This document shows, piece after piece, positions 1 through 8,610 of a stretch of 43,564 nucleotides of DNA. The notes beneath the pieces were generated by a model. It worked only from the letters and a program-made list of their open reading frames with translations. It did no database searches and was not told the origin of the DNA. The first letter of the stretch is position 1. Each line of letters starts with the position of its first letter. The stretch is from Oscillospiraceae bacterium. GTDB lineage: Bacteria; Bacillota; Clostridia; Oscillospirales; CAG-272. A program made the translations under genes and the position numbers. The stretch lies in NCBI GenBank assembly GCA_015064255.1, contig SVSP01000022.1:1-43564 (forward strand). Reading direction: 5' to 3'.

Positions 1-2763
1 AATACCGATGATATACGTAACGCATACGTGGGTTATATCTTTCAAAACTACAATCTTCATAAAACGCAGACCTGTTTTGATAACGTAGCCGACGCACTCC
101 GACTTTGCGGTATGAGCGATAAGGGGGAGATCGAAGAAAGAACTCTCGCGGCGCTCAAAAACGTCGGAATGGATAAGTACAAAAACCGTACACCTGACAC
201 TCTTTCGGGCGGACAGCAGCAGAGAATAGCCATAGCCCGTGCGATAGTAAAAAATCCGCGCATAATACTTGCTGACGAGCCGACGGGAAATCTTGACGAA
301 GCAAATACTATTATGATAATTGATCTTTTGAAGCAGATCTCAAAGGATCATCTCGTTTTGCTTGTTACACACGAAGCAAATCTCGTTGACTATTACTGCG
401 ATACGGTCATAGAGCTGAGCGACGGTAAGGTAGTCAGTATAAGAAATAACAGCTCTGCGGGCGGATTTTCCGTAAAGGACAAAAACGATATTTATCTCGG
501 AGAGCTTGAAAAATCAGAGCTTCAAAGTGAAAACGCCGCGATAGAATACTACGGCGACAGCCTCGAAAGCCCGATAAAATTAAAGATCGTAAACAGCGGC
601 GGAAAGCTGTACGTTCAGATCGATACGCCTAAGGTACACGTGCTTGATGAGTTCAGCGAGATAAGACTCCGCGAGGGTGTTTATGAAAGAAGCGAGGATA
701 AAAACGAGATCAGCGAGAGTATAGATATGTCAAATCTTCCGCCTGTAAACGGAAGCAAGTTCGGAAGACTTTTTACATTTCTTTCATCGCTCAAAAGCGG
801 CTATCTTTCCAACTTCAAAAAGGGTAAAAAGGGCAAAAAGCTCCTGCGCAGATGTATGGCGATGTTTGCCGCGGTCATCGTGCTTATGAGTGCGATATTC
901 GGTACGGCATTCAAGGAGATTATCACCGTAAGCGGAGCATATAACCACAATATTTTCTATATTCACACACCAAACGGCGAAGTGTCCGACAGAATAGCAA
1001 ACGCTGTCGGAGATCCGGCAAGCGGTATAGACTATCTGCGTCTTGATTACTCTATTCCGCAAGGCGACCAATATATAAAATTCAGACTCGGATTTTTTGA
1101 GACCTTTTCGACACAGTTTTATGATGAAAGCTTCAGGACAAATGCGGTATATACCGACCTTTCTCTTGCAAAGGATCTTCCGCTTGTGGCAGGAAATAAG
1201 ACCGATCTTACAAACGAAGAAATAGTAATAACCACTGCGGTGGCTGATTCGCTTCTCGAAAAATCTTCGCTCGGATATATCAAGGAGTATAAAGACCTTT
1301 TGGGACTTGTTTCAAGTTCAAGCTATATAGACGGTAAATATTTCCGTATTGTCGGAATCGTTGAATCAAGTGAAACGGCAATATATCTTACAGAAGTCGC
1401 TATGGCGAAATACGTGCTTGGAAGCTCCGGACTGTACGTGGTTATCGACAAAGAGCTTGATATGCAGGTGAGCGAAGGCGAAGCAGTTCTTTTCATACGC
1501 TATAACAATTTTGAAGATTCGGCATATCCGTCTGCTGATGAAAAAGTAGTTATAAACGGAAAAAGCTTTGTAGTTTCGAGGGTTCTTAAAAGCTATACCG
1601 ACTATAACGAATGGCTTAAATCGAAAAATATCAAAAAGCAGGACGAAGAAGAGTTCTTTACCGGTATTGTAAAGAAAGAAAATCCGAAGGTTGATGAAAA
1701 ATCTCCCGAATTTGACGATCTTTATACAGAGTGCTTTAACACTTCGTACGGTCTTTGGCTTGAGTATTTTTACGGCGAACTTGACGAATTTTTGAAGGAT
1801 ATAAGACTTTTTTCGCCCGATAATATGGAAGCCTGGATGGCAATCGAAAAGGGCGTCAAAGAGGCAAAGTACAGCTTTGTAGGCGACAGTTATTACGCTC
1901 TTTTCAACGTATATAAGGATATTTACGGAAAATATCCGACCTTTGAAGAGCTTGACAAGAAAATGAACGAAATCGAGCAGAAATACAAAGAACGTCTTGA
2001 TACGGCGTATCAGATGTACAGCGAAGAATTTTATTCGTCGCAGAATAACTATAACAGTACGATGTATTATCCGTCGATTTATATACTCTGCGAAAGCGAT
2101 TATATAGCTCTTTCAAAGCAGTACGGAGATACCGACCAGACGGCAAACGCTTACGCTGAGATGGGCTACTATAAGTCCGAATCCTACTATGATACCGTGT
2201 ATGTGGACGCTATCGTTTACACGGTCGTACATTCAAGCGACCCGAAGCTGACGGCAGAATTTATCAAGAATAACTTTTCCGATCTTGATACGGGTGTCGA
2301 ATATCTTCCCGCGATAGTTACTCCCGATGATATTTTTAACAGTATTATCGATGAAGCAAAGCGTGAGATTATTGCCGACATAATAGCAATGGCGGTTATA
2401 CTTGCCGTTATGAGCTTGTGTATGTATTTCATTATGCGTTCATCGCTTATGAGCAGGATAAAAGAAGTCGGCATTTACCGCGCGATAGGCGTTTCGAAGA
2501 AGAATCTCGTCTTCAAATTCTTCATAGAGTCGCTTGTTCTGACGACACTTACCGTATTTATCGGTTATATCGGTACGAGCGTATTTATCTCGCTTGCACT
2601 CGGAATGTCTTCACTCGTTGCACAGATATTCTATTATCCGCTATGGCTTGCCCTTGCGGTATTCCTGCTGCTTTACGCGGTTTGTACGCTTTGCGGAATA
2701 ATTCCGATATTTGCGCTTCTCAGAAAAACACCGAGTGAGATACTCGCGAAGTATGATATTTAA
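1..2763 (+). CDS. ABC transporter ATP-binding/permease fusion protein (5'-truncated by window edge)
   Basis: The reading frame is open to base 1, so the true start and the Walker A motif lie outside the window; the GTG at 28 is internal. The visible part starts at the Q-loop (GYIFQNYNL), then has the ABC signature LSGGQQQR (about bases 202-225), Walker B with [11 protein letters not shown] (about 265-297) and the H-loop VTHE (about 370). A linker and one membrane segment follow (about 850-905). A large extracytoplasmic domain rich in Tyr and acidic residues leads to three C-terminal membrane segments (about 2370-2750) typical of FtsX/MacB-type permeases. This layout fits the MacB/LolD-FtsX class of mechanotransmission or export systems that work on cell-envelope substrates or peptides. 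The substrate cannot be told from sequence. A strong terminator follows directly. Family assignment is firm, function is generic. Confidence 0.93.
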   Translation, partial: NTDDIRNAYVGYIFQNYNLHKTQTCFDNVADALRLCGMSDKGEIEERTLAALKNVGMDKYKNRTPDTLSGGQQQRIAIARAIVKNPRIILADEPTGNLDEANTIMIIDLLKQISKDHLVLLVTHEANLVDYYCDTVIELSDGKVVSIRNNSSAGGFSVKDKNDIYLGELEKSELQSENAAIEYYGDSLESPIKLKIVNSGGKLYVQIDTPKVHVLDEFSEIRLREGVYERSEDKNEISESIDMSNLPPVNGSKFGRLFTFLSSLKSGYLSNFKKGKKGKKLLRRCMAMFAAVIVLMSAIFGTAFKEIITVSGAYNHNIFYIHTPNGEVSDRIANAVGDPASGIDYLRLDYSIPQGDQYIKFRLGFFETFSTQFYDESFRTNAVYTDLSLAKDLPLVAGNKTDLTNEEIVITTAVADSLLEKSSLGYIKEYKDLLGLVSSSSYIDGKYFRIVGIVESSETAIYLTEVAMAKYVLGSSGLYVVIDKELDMQVSEGEAVLFIRYNNFEDSAYPSADEKVVINGKSFVVSRVLKSYTDYNEWLKSKNIKKQDEEEFFTGIVKKENPKVDEKSPEFDDLYTECFNTSYGLWLEYFYGELDEFLKDIRLFSPDNMEAWMAIEKGVKEAKYSFVGDSYYALFNVYKDIYGKYPTFEELDKKMNEIEQKYKERLDTAYQMYSEEFYSSQNNYNSTMYYPSIYILCESDYIALSKQYGDTDQTANAYAEMGYYKSESYYDTVYVDAIVYTVVHSSDPKLTAEFIKNNFSDLDTGVEYLPAIVTPDDIFNSIIDEAKREIIADIIAMAVILAVMSLCMYFIMRSSLMSRIKEVGIYRAIGVSKKNLVFKFFIESLVLTTLTVFIGYIGTSVFISLALGMSSLVAQIFYYPLWLALAVFLLLYAVCTLCGIIPIFALLRKTPSEILAKYDI

Positions 2764-2812
2764 ATAAAAAACGGCAGAGAAGTTCTGCAAAATTAGCGGT
2801 AAAATTTAATTT

Positions 2813-2842
2813 AGCCACCACGTTTTTTGTGGTGGCTTTTTG
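2813..2842 (+). terminator. Rho-independent terminator of the ABC transporter gene
   Basis: A nine-base-pair stem (AGCCACCAC / GTGGTGGCT) with a T-rich loop is followed by a run of five T. It lies about 50 bases after the stop of the ABC gene and reads on the plus strand. Confidence 0.9.
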
Positions 2843-2852
2843 ATATGCAGAA

Positions 2853-2884
2853 AACAAGGAAAAGCCCCGCGCAGAGGCGGGGCG
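2853..2884 (-). terminator. Terminator of the XRE regulator gene (minus strand)
   Basis: The stem GCCCCGC / GCGGGGC (2864-2883) is followed, reading leftward, by CTTTTTCCTTGTTTTC. It sits just past the stop codon at 2889 and is separate from the convergent plus-strand terminator at 2813. Confidence 0.85.
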
Positions 2885-2888
2885 AGAA

Positions 2889-3932
2889 TTACTTGATATA
2901 TTCTGCGAGATCAAACTTGTTCAGATACTTATAGAAATACTCCATGTAATATTCTTTGTTCTCCTCAAAGTCCTTCCATACAACAGATATAAGATGATAA
3001 GCTTCTGTAATGTATTTTTCACATTCCTCGACATTACCAAGCTTTTTATAGCAAGCAGCGATGCACTGAAGAAAACTCCAATGGAACGTTTGCATACCTT
3101 CCCAAAGATATTGTTCTGCGGGATTATCATAGTAGTCTGTCAAAAGAAATGTCGTAAGCACACGAAGTCCTTTTTGATAGCATTTCAAGGCCTCTGGGAT
3201 ATAATCATCGGACGTATAATCGCGGAACTTAACATCGGGATGCTGATCCATAAAGAACCAAGCGTTTCCTTCCTCCATACAAGCTTGGTATAAGCTCTGC
3301 AAATGATGACATCTGGACATCGTTGCGCCGTTAAGCTTATCCCTTCCGGACAAACGGAAAGCGAATGCCCAATCGCGAAGGTCATATTCGCGAGGAAGCA
3401 TCTCCAATACTGCCTTGGCTTTTTGATAATCGCCTTTCTTGAGATATGCCGCCGCTTGTATATCTTTCACGTTGCATACTCTAATGAAATCATTGCTTTC
3501 CGTAATGATTTTTTGGGAGAGCTCAATCATTTCGTCCAAGTGAGAAGTATCACCCTTGTCGCGCAAAGCATATTCATATGCATCTAAAAGCGCGGTCAGC
3601 AGTTCCTCGTTGCCCGGATATTCCTGTAACGCAGTTCTTATAATCTCAATGTACTTCGGGGTGTCATCAAACAGATAATCCCAAGCATCATCAATAATCT
3701 TTTGGATTTTCGCCTTCATTTCGCGAACATCGTAATCAAACAGAATATCCATGGAAACCTCAAAGTATCCTGCGATAACCGGGATCATTTCCATATCGGG
3801 ATATGTGAGACCACTTTCCCATTTACTTACCGCTTGCGGCGAAACAGAAAGAACGGAAGCAAGAGCTTCTTGCGTAATCCCTTTCTTTTTTCTGAGTTCC
3901 CGTATCTTGTTGCCTATATTGATATTGGTCAT
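2889..3932 (-). CDS. XRE-family transcriptional regulator with helical C-terminal domain
   Basis: The N-terminal ~65 residues form a helix-turn-helix of the Cro/C1 type (IRELRKKKGITQEALA, then SPQAVSKWESG), a classic XRE DNA-binding domain. The remaining ~280 residues are helical and look like degenerate TPR repeats (for example YLKKGDYQKAKAVLEMLP, and a later CYKKLGNVEECEKYI), as in regulators that sense a peptide or small molecule. The start was set at 3932, not at the longer frame's 3992, because GGAGG sits seven bases upstream and the protein then begins MTNINIGN, normal for this family. It is a single-gene unit with its own promoter. Target genes are unknown; the neighbouring ABC transporter is a possible but unproven one. 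Confidence 0.9.
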   Translation of the reverse strand: MTNINIGNKIRELRKKKGITQEALASVLSVSPQAVSKWESGLTYPDMEMIPVIAGYFEVSMDILFDYDVREMKAKIQKIIDDAWDYLFDDTPKYIEIIRTALQEYPGNEELLTALLDAYEYALRDKGDTSHLDEMIELSQKIITESNDFIRVCNVKDIQAAAYLKKGDYQKAKAVLEMLPREYDLRDWAFAFRLSGRDKLNGATMSRCHHLQSLYQACMEEGNAWFFMDQHPDVKFRDYTSDDYIPEALKCYQKGLRVLTTFLLTDYYDNPAEQYLWEGMQTFHWSFLQCIAACYKKLGNVEECEKYITEAYHLISVVWKDFEENKEYYMEYFYKYLNKFDLAEYIK

Positions 3933-3974
3933 AAGAAACCTCCAATTTTTATTGTGACGCGCTTCACTGATATA

Positions 3975-4003
3975 AGTATAGCACACAAACAAGGATAATT
4001 CAA
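3975..4003 (-). promoter_or_regulatory. Sigma-A promoter of the XRE regulator
   Basis: On the minus strand TTGAAT (4003-3998) and TATACT (3980-3975) are separated by 17 bases, about 40 bases before the chosen start codon. Confidence 0.7.
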
Positions 4004-4074
4004 CAACGCTATATTAGAACAAATTCAACCTATAGTTAAGTTGGTTGAGTTGTGAGGATATCCTTTGTTAGCGC

Positions 4075-4420
4075 AGTTTTTCTGTTTTCCTGACGCTCGC
4101 GTCCGGGGCAAGCATAGCGCGTGGCAGTCCACCGCGCCAAATCGGGCAGAAGCCCGAACCCATGATCAGCAGAAGAACGGCGTGCACAAAAGCCTTCCTC
4201 TGGGAGGAAGGTGGCACGCGAAGCGTGACGGAAGGAGCCCGCGTGACTTTCAGATTGTACGGATTTTATTGTTACGCGCTCTCCTTCAGTCGCTTCGCGA
4301 CAGCCTTCGGCCCTGGTCGCAAGCACAGCTTGCTTCCCGCTTTGGCTGAAAATATGCCACCGGCATATTTTCTTAACGCGTCGCGCCCACCCGGAGGGAG
4401 CCTTTTCGTATAGTCCCACC
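4075..4420. repeat. Gene-free GC-rich repeat scar
   Basis: This stretch is clearly richer in G and C than its AT-rich borders and made of short inverted repeats: CCTTCCTCTGGGAGGAAGG (about 4194-4212), GTCGCTTCGCGAC (about 4288), AGCACAGCTTGCT, and AATATGCCACCGGCATATT (about 4350-4368) followed by TTCTTAACG. Short overlapping frames exist on both strands, but none starts with a ribosome site or resembles a protein. The CTCCTTCAGTCGCTTCGCGAC and GGAGGAAGGTGGC pieces recall dispersed repeats common in gut Clostridia (from memory, not searched). A related fragment, hairpin plus TTTTCTTAACG, is at about 41424-41450. Confidence 0.6.
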
Positions 4421-4425
4421 GATTG

Positions 4426-4460
4426 AAAAACACCACCAAAGAAAATTCCTTGGTGGTGTT
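4426..4460 (-). terminator. Terminator of the AraC regulator gene
   Basis: The stem CACCACCAA / TTGGTGGTG (4431-4458) is followed on the minus strand by GTTTTTCAATC, about 75 bases after the stop codon of the AraC gene. Confidence 0.8.
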
Positions 4461-4532
4461 CGTTGTTTCTCCGCTAAAGTTGCAGAGCCGAAAATCTGCC
4501 GTTTTTTATTATATATTAATGAATTCATAAAA

Positions 4533-5369
4533 TCATCGCATCTTTCCCATCTGATACTGTTTGGGCGTTACCCCTATCGTTTTCTTGAAAAGCTGTATAA
4601 AATAAGAATCGGTTTCAAAGCCGCAGAGATGGCTGACGCGGTTTATCGGAATGCCCGTTTTTATCATATCACAGGCATTTGATATGCGCAGCGTGTTCAG
4701 ATATTTGAGATAGGTTATTCCCGTTTTGGATTTGAACATATCGCAAAAATAGTTTTTCGTGTATCCGAATCTGCCCGATACCTCGTCGAGAGAAAAACGG
4801 CGTTGATAGTTTTTTTCTGTCCACGCAATTATTTCGTTTATCATATTTGCAGACGATTCGGAAGAACCGGATAATTTTGAATTTTCCTTTTCCCGAGTTC
4901 CGCGCACAAGAAGATTAAGTATGGATATTATCGAGGAAAGAGCGCAGGAAACATCATCGTTTTCTCTAAGTACTTTTACAAACGGATAAAAATCATCGTA
5001 ATTTGTCTGATTTATCTCAAGCGAAGCAAGAGATACGCCGTATTCGGAAAGAATTCTTTCTGTGTTTATAAAGTCTCTGAGCATACTCGGCTGAAGCTTG
5101 ACGACAAGAATCTCTCCGTCGCTCGGAAGATATTCAAACGAATGTACGGTCTGCGGCGGAATGTAGAATACCTGCTTTCCCGTTATCTCGAATTTACGGC
5201 CGCCGATGTACGCGCTTCCGCGAGCGTTATCGTATAAAAGTATCTCAACAGTATCAGCGTAGTGCGGGGTTGATACGGTAAGAGATGAATATCTCTGCTC
5301 AACGACTGTCCACGGGCGCGATTTTTTGAATTCCTTATGCTCGATAAAAGCGGTAAAAATCCTGTTCAT
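4533..5369 (-). CDS. AraC-family transcriptional regulator
   Basis: The protein is 278 residues. The N-terminal half is a cupin-like ligand-binding domain (IPPQTVHSFEYLPSDGEILVV). The C-terminal ~100 residues carry the two helix-turn-helix motifs of the AraC/XylS family (RRFSLDEVSGRFGYTKNYFC and, near the end, INRVSHLCGFETDSYFIQLF with the final GVTPKQY). The start was placed at 5369, where GGAG lies six bases upstream; the longer frame to 5507 runs into the divergent promoters. It is transcribed away from two Gfo/Idh oxidoreductase genes and probably controls them, and perhaps the glycyl radical enzyme behind them, in response to a sugar-like ligand. That target assignment is inferred from divergence only. 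Confidence 0.93.
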   Translation of the reverse strand: MNRIFTAFIEHKEFKKSRPWTVVEQRYSSLTVSTPHYADTVEILLYDNARGSAYIGGRKFEITGKQVFYIPPQTVHSFEYLPSDGEILVVKLQPSMLRDFINTERILSEYGVSLASLEINQTNYDDFYPFVKVLRENDDVSCALSSIISILNLLVRGTREKENSKLSGSSESSANMINEIIAWTEKNYQRRFSLDEVSGRFGYTKNYFCDMFKSKTGITYLKYLNTLRISNACDMIKTGIPINRVSHLCGFETDSYFIQLFKKTIGVTPKQYQMGKMR

Positions 5370-5400
5370 GTTTTTCTCCGAAAATATTTTGTGTGTTTTA

Positions 5401-5429
5401 ATATTAGCACATAAATCCGAATATTGCAA
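5401..5429 (-). promoter_or_regulatory. Promoter of the AraC regulator
   Basis: Minus-strand TTGCAA (5429-5424) and TAATAT (5406-5401) with a 17-base spacer. Two direct copies of TCCGAAAATA (5377-5386 and 5437-5446, exactly 60 bases apart) flank it and are candidate regulator sites. Confidence 0.7.
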
Positions 5430-5451
5430 TACTTTTTCCGAAAATAGATGA

Positions 5452-5480
5452 TTGAAATGTAAAATGCTCCGTAATATAAT
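5452..5480 (+). promoter_or_regulatory. Promoter of the Gfo/Idh operon
   Basis: TTGAAA (5452-5457) and a perfect TATAAT (5475-5480) are 17 bases apart, giving a leader of about 65 bases. It lies back-to-back with the AraC promoter. One TCCGAAAATA copy at 5437 sits just upstream of its -35 box, where an AraC activator normally binds. Confidence 0.8.
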
Positions 5481-5553
5481 AATGTTATAAGGGAGTATTT
5501 TGCCCAAATAAAAATGTAATATAAAGCGATAAAAAAGCAGAAGGAGAAAAATT

Positions 5554-6639
5554 ATGGAAAAACTCAGAGTCGGTATTATAGGATGCGGAGGTATAGCGAA
5601 CGGAAAGCATATGCCGTCAATAAAAAAGGTCCCGAATCTTGAAATGGTCGCATTCTGCGATATTATACGCGAAAGAGCAGAAAAAGCCGCACGCGAGTAC
5701 GGTACACCCGATGCAAAGGTTTATACCGATTACAGAGAACTGCTTAAGGACGAAAGCATAAACAACGTGCGAGTTCTCACGCCCAACAGACTTCACGCGC
5801 AGATAAGTATCGATGCTATGAAGGCGGGCAAGCACGTCCTTTGTGAAAAGCCGATGGCGGCAACCTACGAGGATGCAAAGCGTATGCTCGAAACACAGAA
5901 GGAAACGGGAATGCTTCTTACGGTTGGCTATCAGCATAAGTTTGACGCCGACGTAATGTACGCAAAGGATGAGGCGGATAAAAATGCTTTCGGCGAGATA
6001 TATTTCGCAAAAGGAAACGTCATCAGACGCCGCGGAGTTCCGACCTGGGGCGTGTTTACAAGTAAGGAAGATCAGGGCGGCGGATCGCTTATAGATATCG
6101 GTACGCACGTTCTCGATATCGTGCTTTATCTTATGGATAACTATAAGCCGAAATATGCGGTAGGTACAACTTATGATAAGCTCAAAGGGCAGAAGGATAG
6201 CGCAAACCCGTTCGGACCTTGGGATCCCGATAATTACGACGTTGAAGAAGCCGCTTTCGGCTATATCGTTATGGAAAACGGCGCTACTATCATCCTCGAA
6301 ACGAGCTGGGCACTCAACACCACAGACGTATGCGGTGTGAGATATATGGTATGCGGAACAGAGGCGGGCGCAGATAACTATAACGGCAAGTTCAAGATAA
6401 ACGGAGTAAATAATAACAGACAGTATATCCATACCCCAGACCTTGCACCCGCAGGAGTTGCATTTTACGATTCGAAGGATACTTCTCCCACAGTGCTTGA
6501 GCAGATAGTATTTACAAACGCTATCCTCGGAAAAGGTGAGCTTGTAACAAAGCCCGAATGTGCGGCTGTCGTTACACAGATACTTGAGGGAATATATATT
6601 TCCGCGGCAACCGGTAAACCTTATTATTTTGAAGATTGA
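5554..6639 (+). CDS. Gfo/Idh/MocA-family NAD(P)-dependent oxidoreductase
   Basis: The protein is 361 residues. The N-terminal Rossmann fold has the glycine motif VGIIGCGGIANGKHMPSI (residues ~6-23). The family signature around the catalytic lysine, KHVLCEKPMA, follows at about residue 92. The C-terminal half is the Gfo/Idh dimerisation and substrate domain, with GGGSLIDIGTHVLDI (His of the active site). Members oxidise or epimerise sugars, sugar acids or inositols with NAD(P). AAGGAG lies upstream of the start. The second Gfo/Idh gene starts 16 bases after this stop, so they are co-transcribed. The pair may form successive or reverse steps on one polyol or sugar. Substrate is not deducible. 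Confidence 0.93.
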   Translation: MEKLRVGIIGCGGIANGKHMPSIKKVPNLEMVAFCDIIRERAEKAAREYGTPDAKVYTDYRELLKDESINNVRVLTPNRLHAQISIDAMKAGKHVLCEKPMAATYEDAKRMLETQKETGMLLTVGYQHKFDADVMYAKDEADKNAFGEIYFAKGNVIRRRGVPTWGVFTSKEDQGGGSLIDIGTHVLDIVLYLMDNYKPKYAVGTTYDKLKGQKDSANPFGPWDPDNYDVEEAAFGYIVMENGATIILETSWALNTTDVCGVRYMVCGTEAGADNYNGKFKINGVNNNRQYIHTPDLAPAGVAFYDSKDTSPTVLEQIVFTNAILGKGELVTKPECAAVVTQILEGIYISAATGKPYYFED

Positions 6640-6655
6640 TTCGGAGGCTGTGAAA

Positions 6656-7660
6656 ATGTTAAGAATAGCACTTCTGAGCCGTTGGCACGTTCATTCTCAT
6701 AAGAATGACCAGCGTTACGTAAAAGAATTTCTTGCACAGCCCGACTGTACGGTCGTCTGCGTTTGGGATAAAGACCCCGAAACTGCAAGGGAATGGGGCG
6801 AGGAATACGGTGTTGATTGGTACACAGATCTTGAAAGTGTTCTTTCGCGCGAAGACGTTGACGGGGTTCTCGTTACCTCTATGGCGTCTGAGCACAAAGA
6901 AATATTTATCGCGGCGGCAGAACACAAAAAGCATATTTTTACAGAAAAGGTGCTCTCGTTTACCCTCGAAGACGCCTATGCGATAAAAGATGCAATAGAC
7001 AGAAACGGTGTTAAATTCTGCATATCCTTCAATCGCCTTGCAATAAAACAGCTTGCATATGCAAAGAAGCTCGTTGATGAAAAAATACTCGGAGATCCCG
7101 TGTATTTCCGCTGTATGTGCGGACATAATCAGGGAATTCTCGACCTGCTTCCGCAATATTGGTACGATCCCGAAATTTGCGGCGGCGGTGCGATGATAGA
7201 TCTCGGCTTCAACTCTGCTTATCTTGCCCGCTACGTAATGGGTGAAATCGAATCGGTAAGCTCGTCCTTCTCGTACTTGATAATGAATAAACAGGTCGAG
7301 GACAACGCATCCTGCAACGTAAAGTTCAAAAACGGAGCAAGCGGACTTATAGAAGCGACCTTTACATCTCCTCTGCTCAGCGTATTTGAACTTACCCTCT
7401 ACGGAACAAAAGGTGCATATTATGCCCGCTTCGGCGGTGCTGACGTGGCGGAGATACGTCTGCCCGGACAGCCGAATAAGGTGATTCCTCTTGCTGAGCT
7501 TCCGAATACGATCAAGTCTCCCGTGCAGACTTGGGTAGATGCTTGCATTAAAGGCACATCCGATGCGGATTACGGAATAGACGCGGCGATAGACCTTGTT
7601 AAATTTATGGTAGCAGCGTACGAGTCCGACAAACAGGATGGTAAGCGCGTTAAGCTTTGA
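6656..7660 (+). CDS. Second Gfo/Idh/MocA-family oxidoreductase
   Basis: The protein is 334 residues. The start at 6656 has GGAGG about eight bases upstream; the longer frame from 6560 would overlap the previous gene and has no ribosome site. The N-terminal Rossmann part is atypical: LRIALLSRWHVHSHKNDQRY replaces the usual GxGxxG loop with Arg-Trp-His, so NAD binding may be altered. The catalytic segment KKHIFTEKVLS has the EK pair of the family, but Val replaces the usual Pro. The C-terminal GGGAMIDLGFNSAYLAR matches the GGG-DxGxH region with His replaced by Asn. It is distant from its upstream neighbour and probably not a simple duplicate. It could be an aldose or inositol dehydrogenase-like enzyme or a partner subunit. 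Confidence 0.88.
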   Translation: MLRIALLSRWHVHSHKNDQRYVKEFLAQPDCTVVCVWDKDPETAREWGEEYGVDWYTDLESVLSREDVDGVLVTSMASEHKEIFIAAAEHKKHIFTEKVLSFTLEDAYAIKDAIDRNGVKFCISFNRLAIKQLAYAKKLVDEKILGDPVYFRCMCGHNQGILDLLPQYWYDPEICGGGAMIDLGFNSAYLARYVMGEIESVSSSFSYLIMNKQVEDNASCNVKFKNGASGLIEATFTSPLLSVFELTLYGTKGAYYARFGGADVAEIRLPGQPNKVIPLAELPNTIKSPVQTWVDACIKGTSDADYGIDAAIDLVKFMVAAYESDKQDGKRVKL

Positions 7661-7690
7661 GGACTGTCCCCTTTTCAGCAAAGTTTTTGA

Positions 7691-7787
7691 CTTAAGGGGC
7701 GCCGCCCCTTAAGAAACCCCGCGAGCTTTTGAAAAAGCTCGACCAAAACTTTAAAAAATTTTCTTTTCCAGCAAAGTTTTTAGGAAG
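7691..7787 (+). repeat. Modular palindromic repeat, left copy flanking the GRE genes
   Basis: The modules are CTTAAGGGGC-GCC-GCCCCTTAAG, then GAGCTTTTGAAAAAGCTC, then AAAACTTT, ending in GCAAAGTTTTTAGG. An inverted copy lies at 10818-10920; over 61 bases the two differ at only three positions. The terminal AGTAAAGTTTTTGG module recurs alone before purM and purN. Each part is itself a small hairpin. Confidence 0.85.
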
Positions 7788-7790
7788 GTT

Positions 7791-7826
7791 CTTAGGAAAC
7801 CCTTTTTTCAAAAAGGGTCTCCTAAG
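7791..7826 (+). repeat. Hairpin immediately upstream of the GRE activase gene
   Basis: CTTAGG-(A)-AACCCTTTTTT pairs with AAAAAGGGT-CT-CCTAAG. There is no T-tract after it, so it is not a normal terminator. It ends ten bases before the activase ATG, which has no evident Shine-Dalgarno site. The same kind of hairpin precedes purM, purN and the AICAR transformylase gene. Confidence 0.8.
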
Positions 7827-7836
7827 CTAAAACAAA

Positions 7837-8610
7837 ATGCAAGAAACACTGATAACAGAGATAAAAAGATCATCATTTCACGACGGACCGGGAGTGCGTA
7901 CGGTCGTATTTTTTAAGGGGTGTCCGCTGAGATGCGCGTGGTGTCATAATCCCGAATGTCTGTCGTTTGACGTTGAAACGCTTTTTTATCCCGAAAAATG
8001 TATAGGCTGCGGTAAATGCGCACAGGGCTGTTATCTCGGAGCAAGGGTGCTGTGCGGAAAAAGTATGACGGCAGATGGAATACTTGCCGAGATAGAGTCG
8101 GACAGAGCGTATTTCGGTGAAAAGGGAGGAGTGACGTTTTCGGGTGGAGAGCCGTTTGCGCATCCCGAAATTCTCGGAATGCTTCTCGATAAATGCCGTG
8201 AAAATAAGATAAACTCTGCCGTTGAAACGTCGCTTTTTATATGGAACGAAGAGCTTTTTAAAAAATGCGACCTTGTAATGGCAGATTTCAAAATATGGGA
8301 TTCTGCTTTGCACGAGAAATATACGGGCGTGCCGAATGAGAAAATAAAAGAAAATTTCGTGAAATTAAACGCGCTCGGTCTTCCGATAATAGCGCGGACT
8401 CCGATAATTCCCGAAATAGAGCAAGGAATAGATAAAATTTCCGAATTTCTTAAAGGACTGAGTAGTGTGATATCATATGAGCTTCTCCCGTATCATCCTC
8501 TCGGAAAATCCAAATATGAAGCACTCGGAAGGGATTTTACAGAGTTTTCTGTTCCGAGTAAAGAATTTATGAAAGGTATATCTGAAAAATATGCTTACGT
8601 ACAAAGATAG
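7837..8610 (+). CDS. Glycyl radical enzyme activase (radical SAM, PflA family)
   Basis: The protein is 257 residues. The N-terminus DGPGVRTVVFFKGCPLRCAWC contains the radical SAM cluster motif CxxxCxxC (residues ~29-36), followed by HNPE as in pyruvate formate-lyase activase. A single ferredoxin-like cluster follows, CIGCGKCAQGC (~52-62); many GRE activases have two, so this is the short form. GGVTFSGGEP is the SAM-binding segment. The enzyme should abstract hydrogen from the glycine of its partner using a 5'-deoxyadenosyl radical. Its last 20 bases overlap the start of the GRE gene, so the two are translationally coupled and form a cognate pair. The ATG lacks a clear ribosome site and follows a hairpin directly. 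Confidence 0.95.
   Translation: MQETLITEIKRSSFHDGPGVRTVVFFKGCPLRCAWCHNPECLSFDVETLFYPEKCIGCGKCAQGCYLGARVLCGKSMTADGILAEIESDRAYFGEKGGVTFSGGEPFAHPEILGMLLDKCRENKINSAVETSLFIWNEELFKKCDLVMADFKIWDSALHEKYTGVPNEKIKENFVKLNALGLPIIARTPIIPEIEQGIDKISEFLKGLSSVISYELLPYHPLGKSKYEALGRDFTEFSVPSKEFMKGISEKYAYVQR

Noticed and set aside
4036-4419. Overlapping short frames on both strands in the GC-rich scar
   Set aside because: No ribosome sites, no recognisable domains, and the DNA is made of hairpins.
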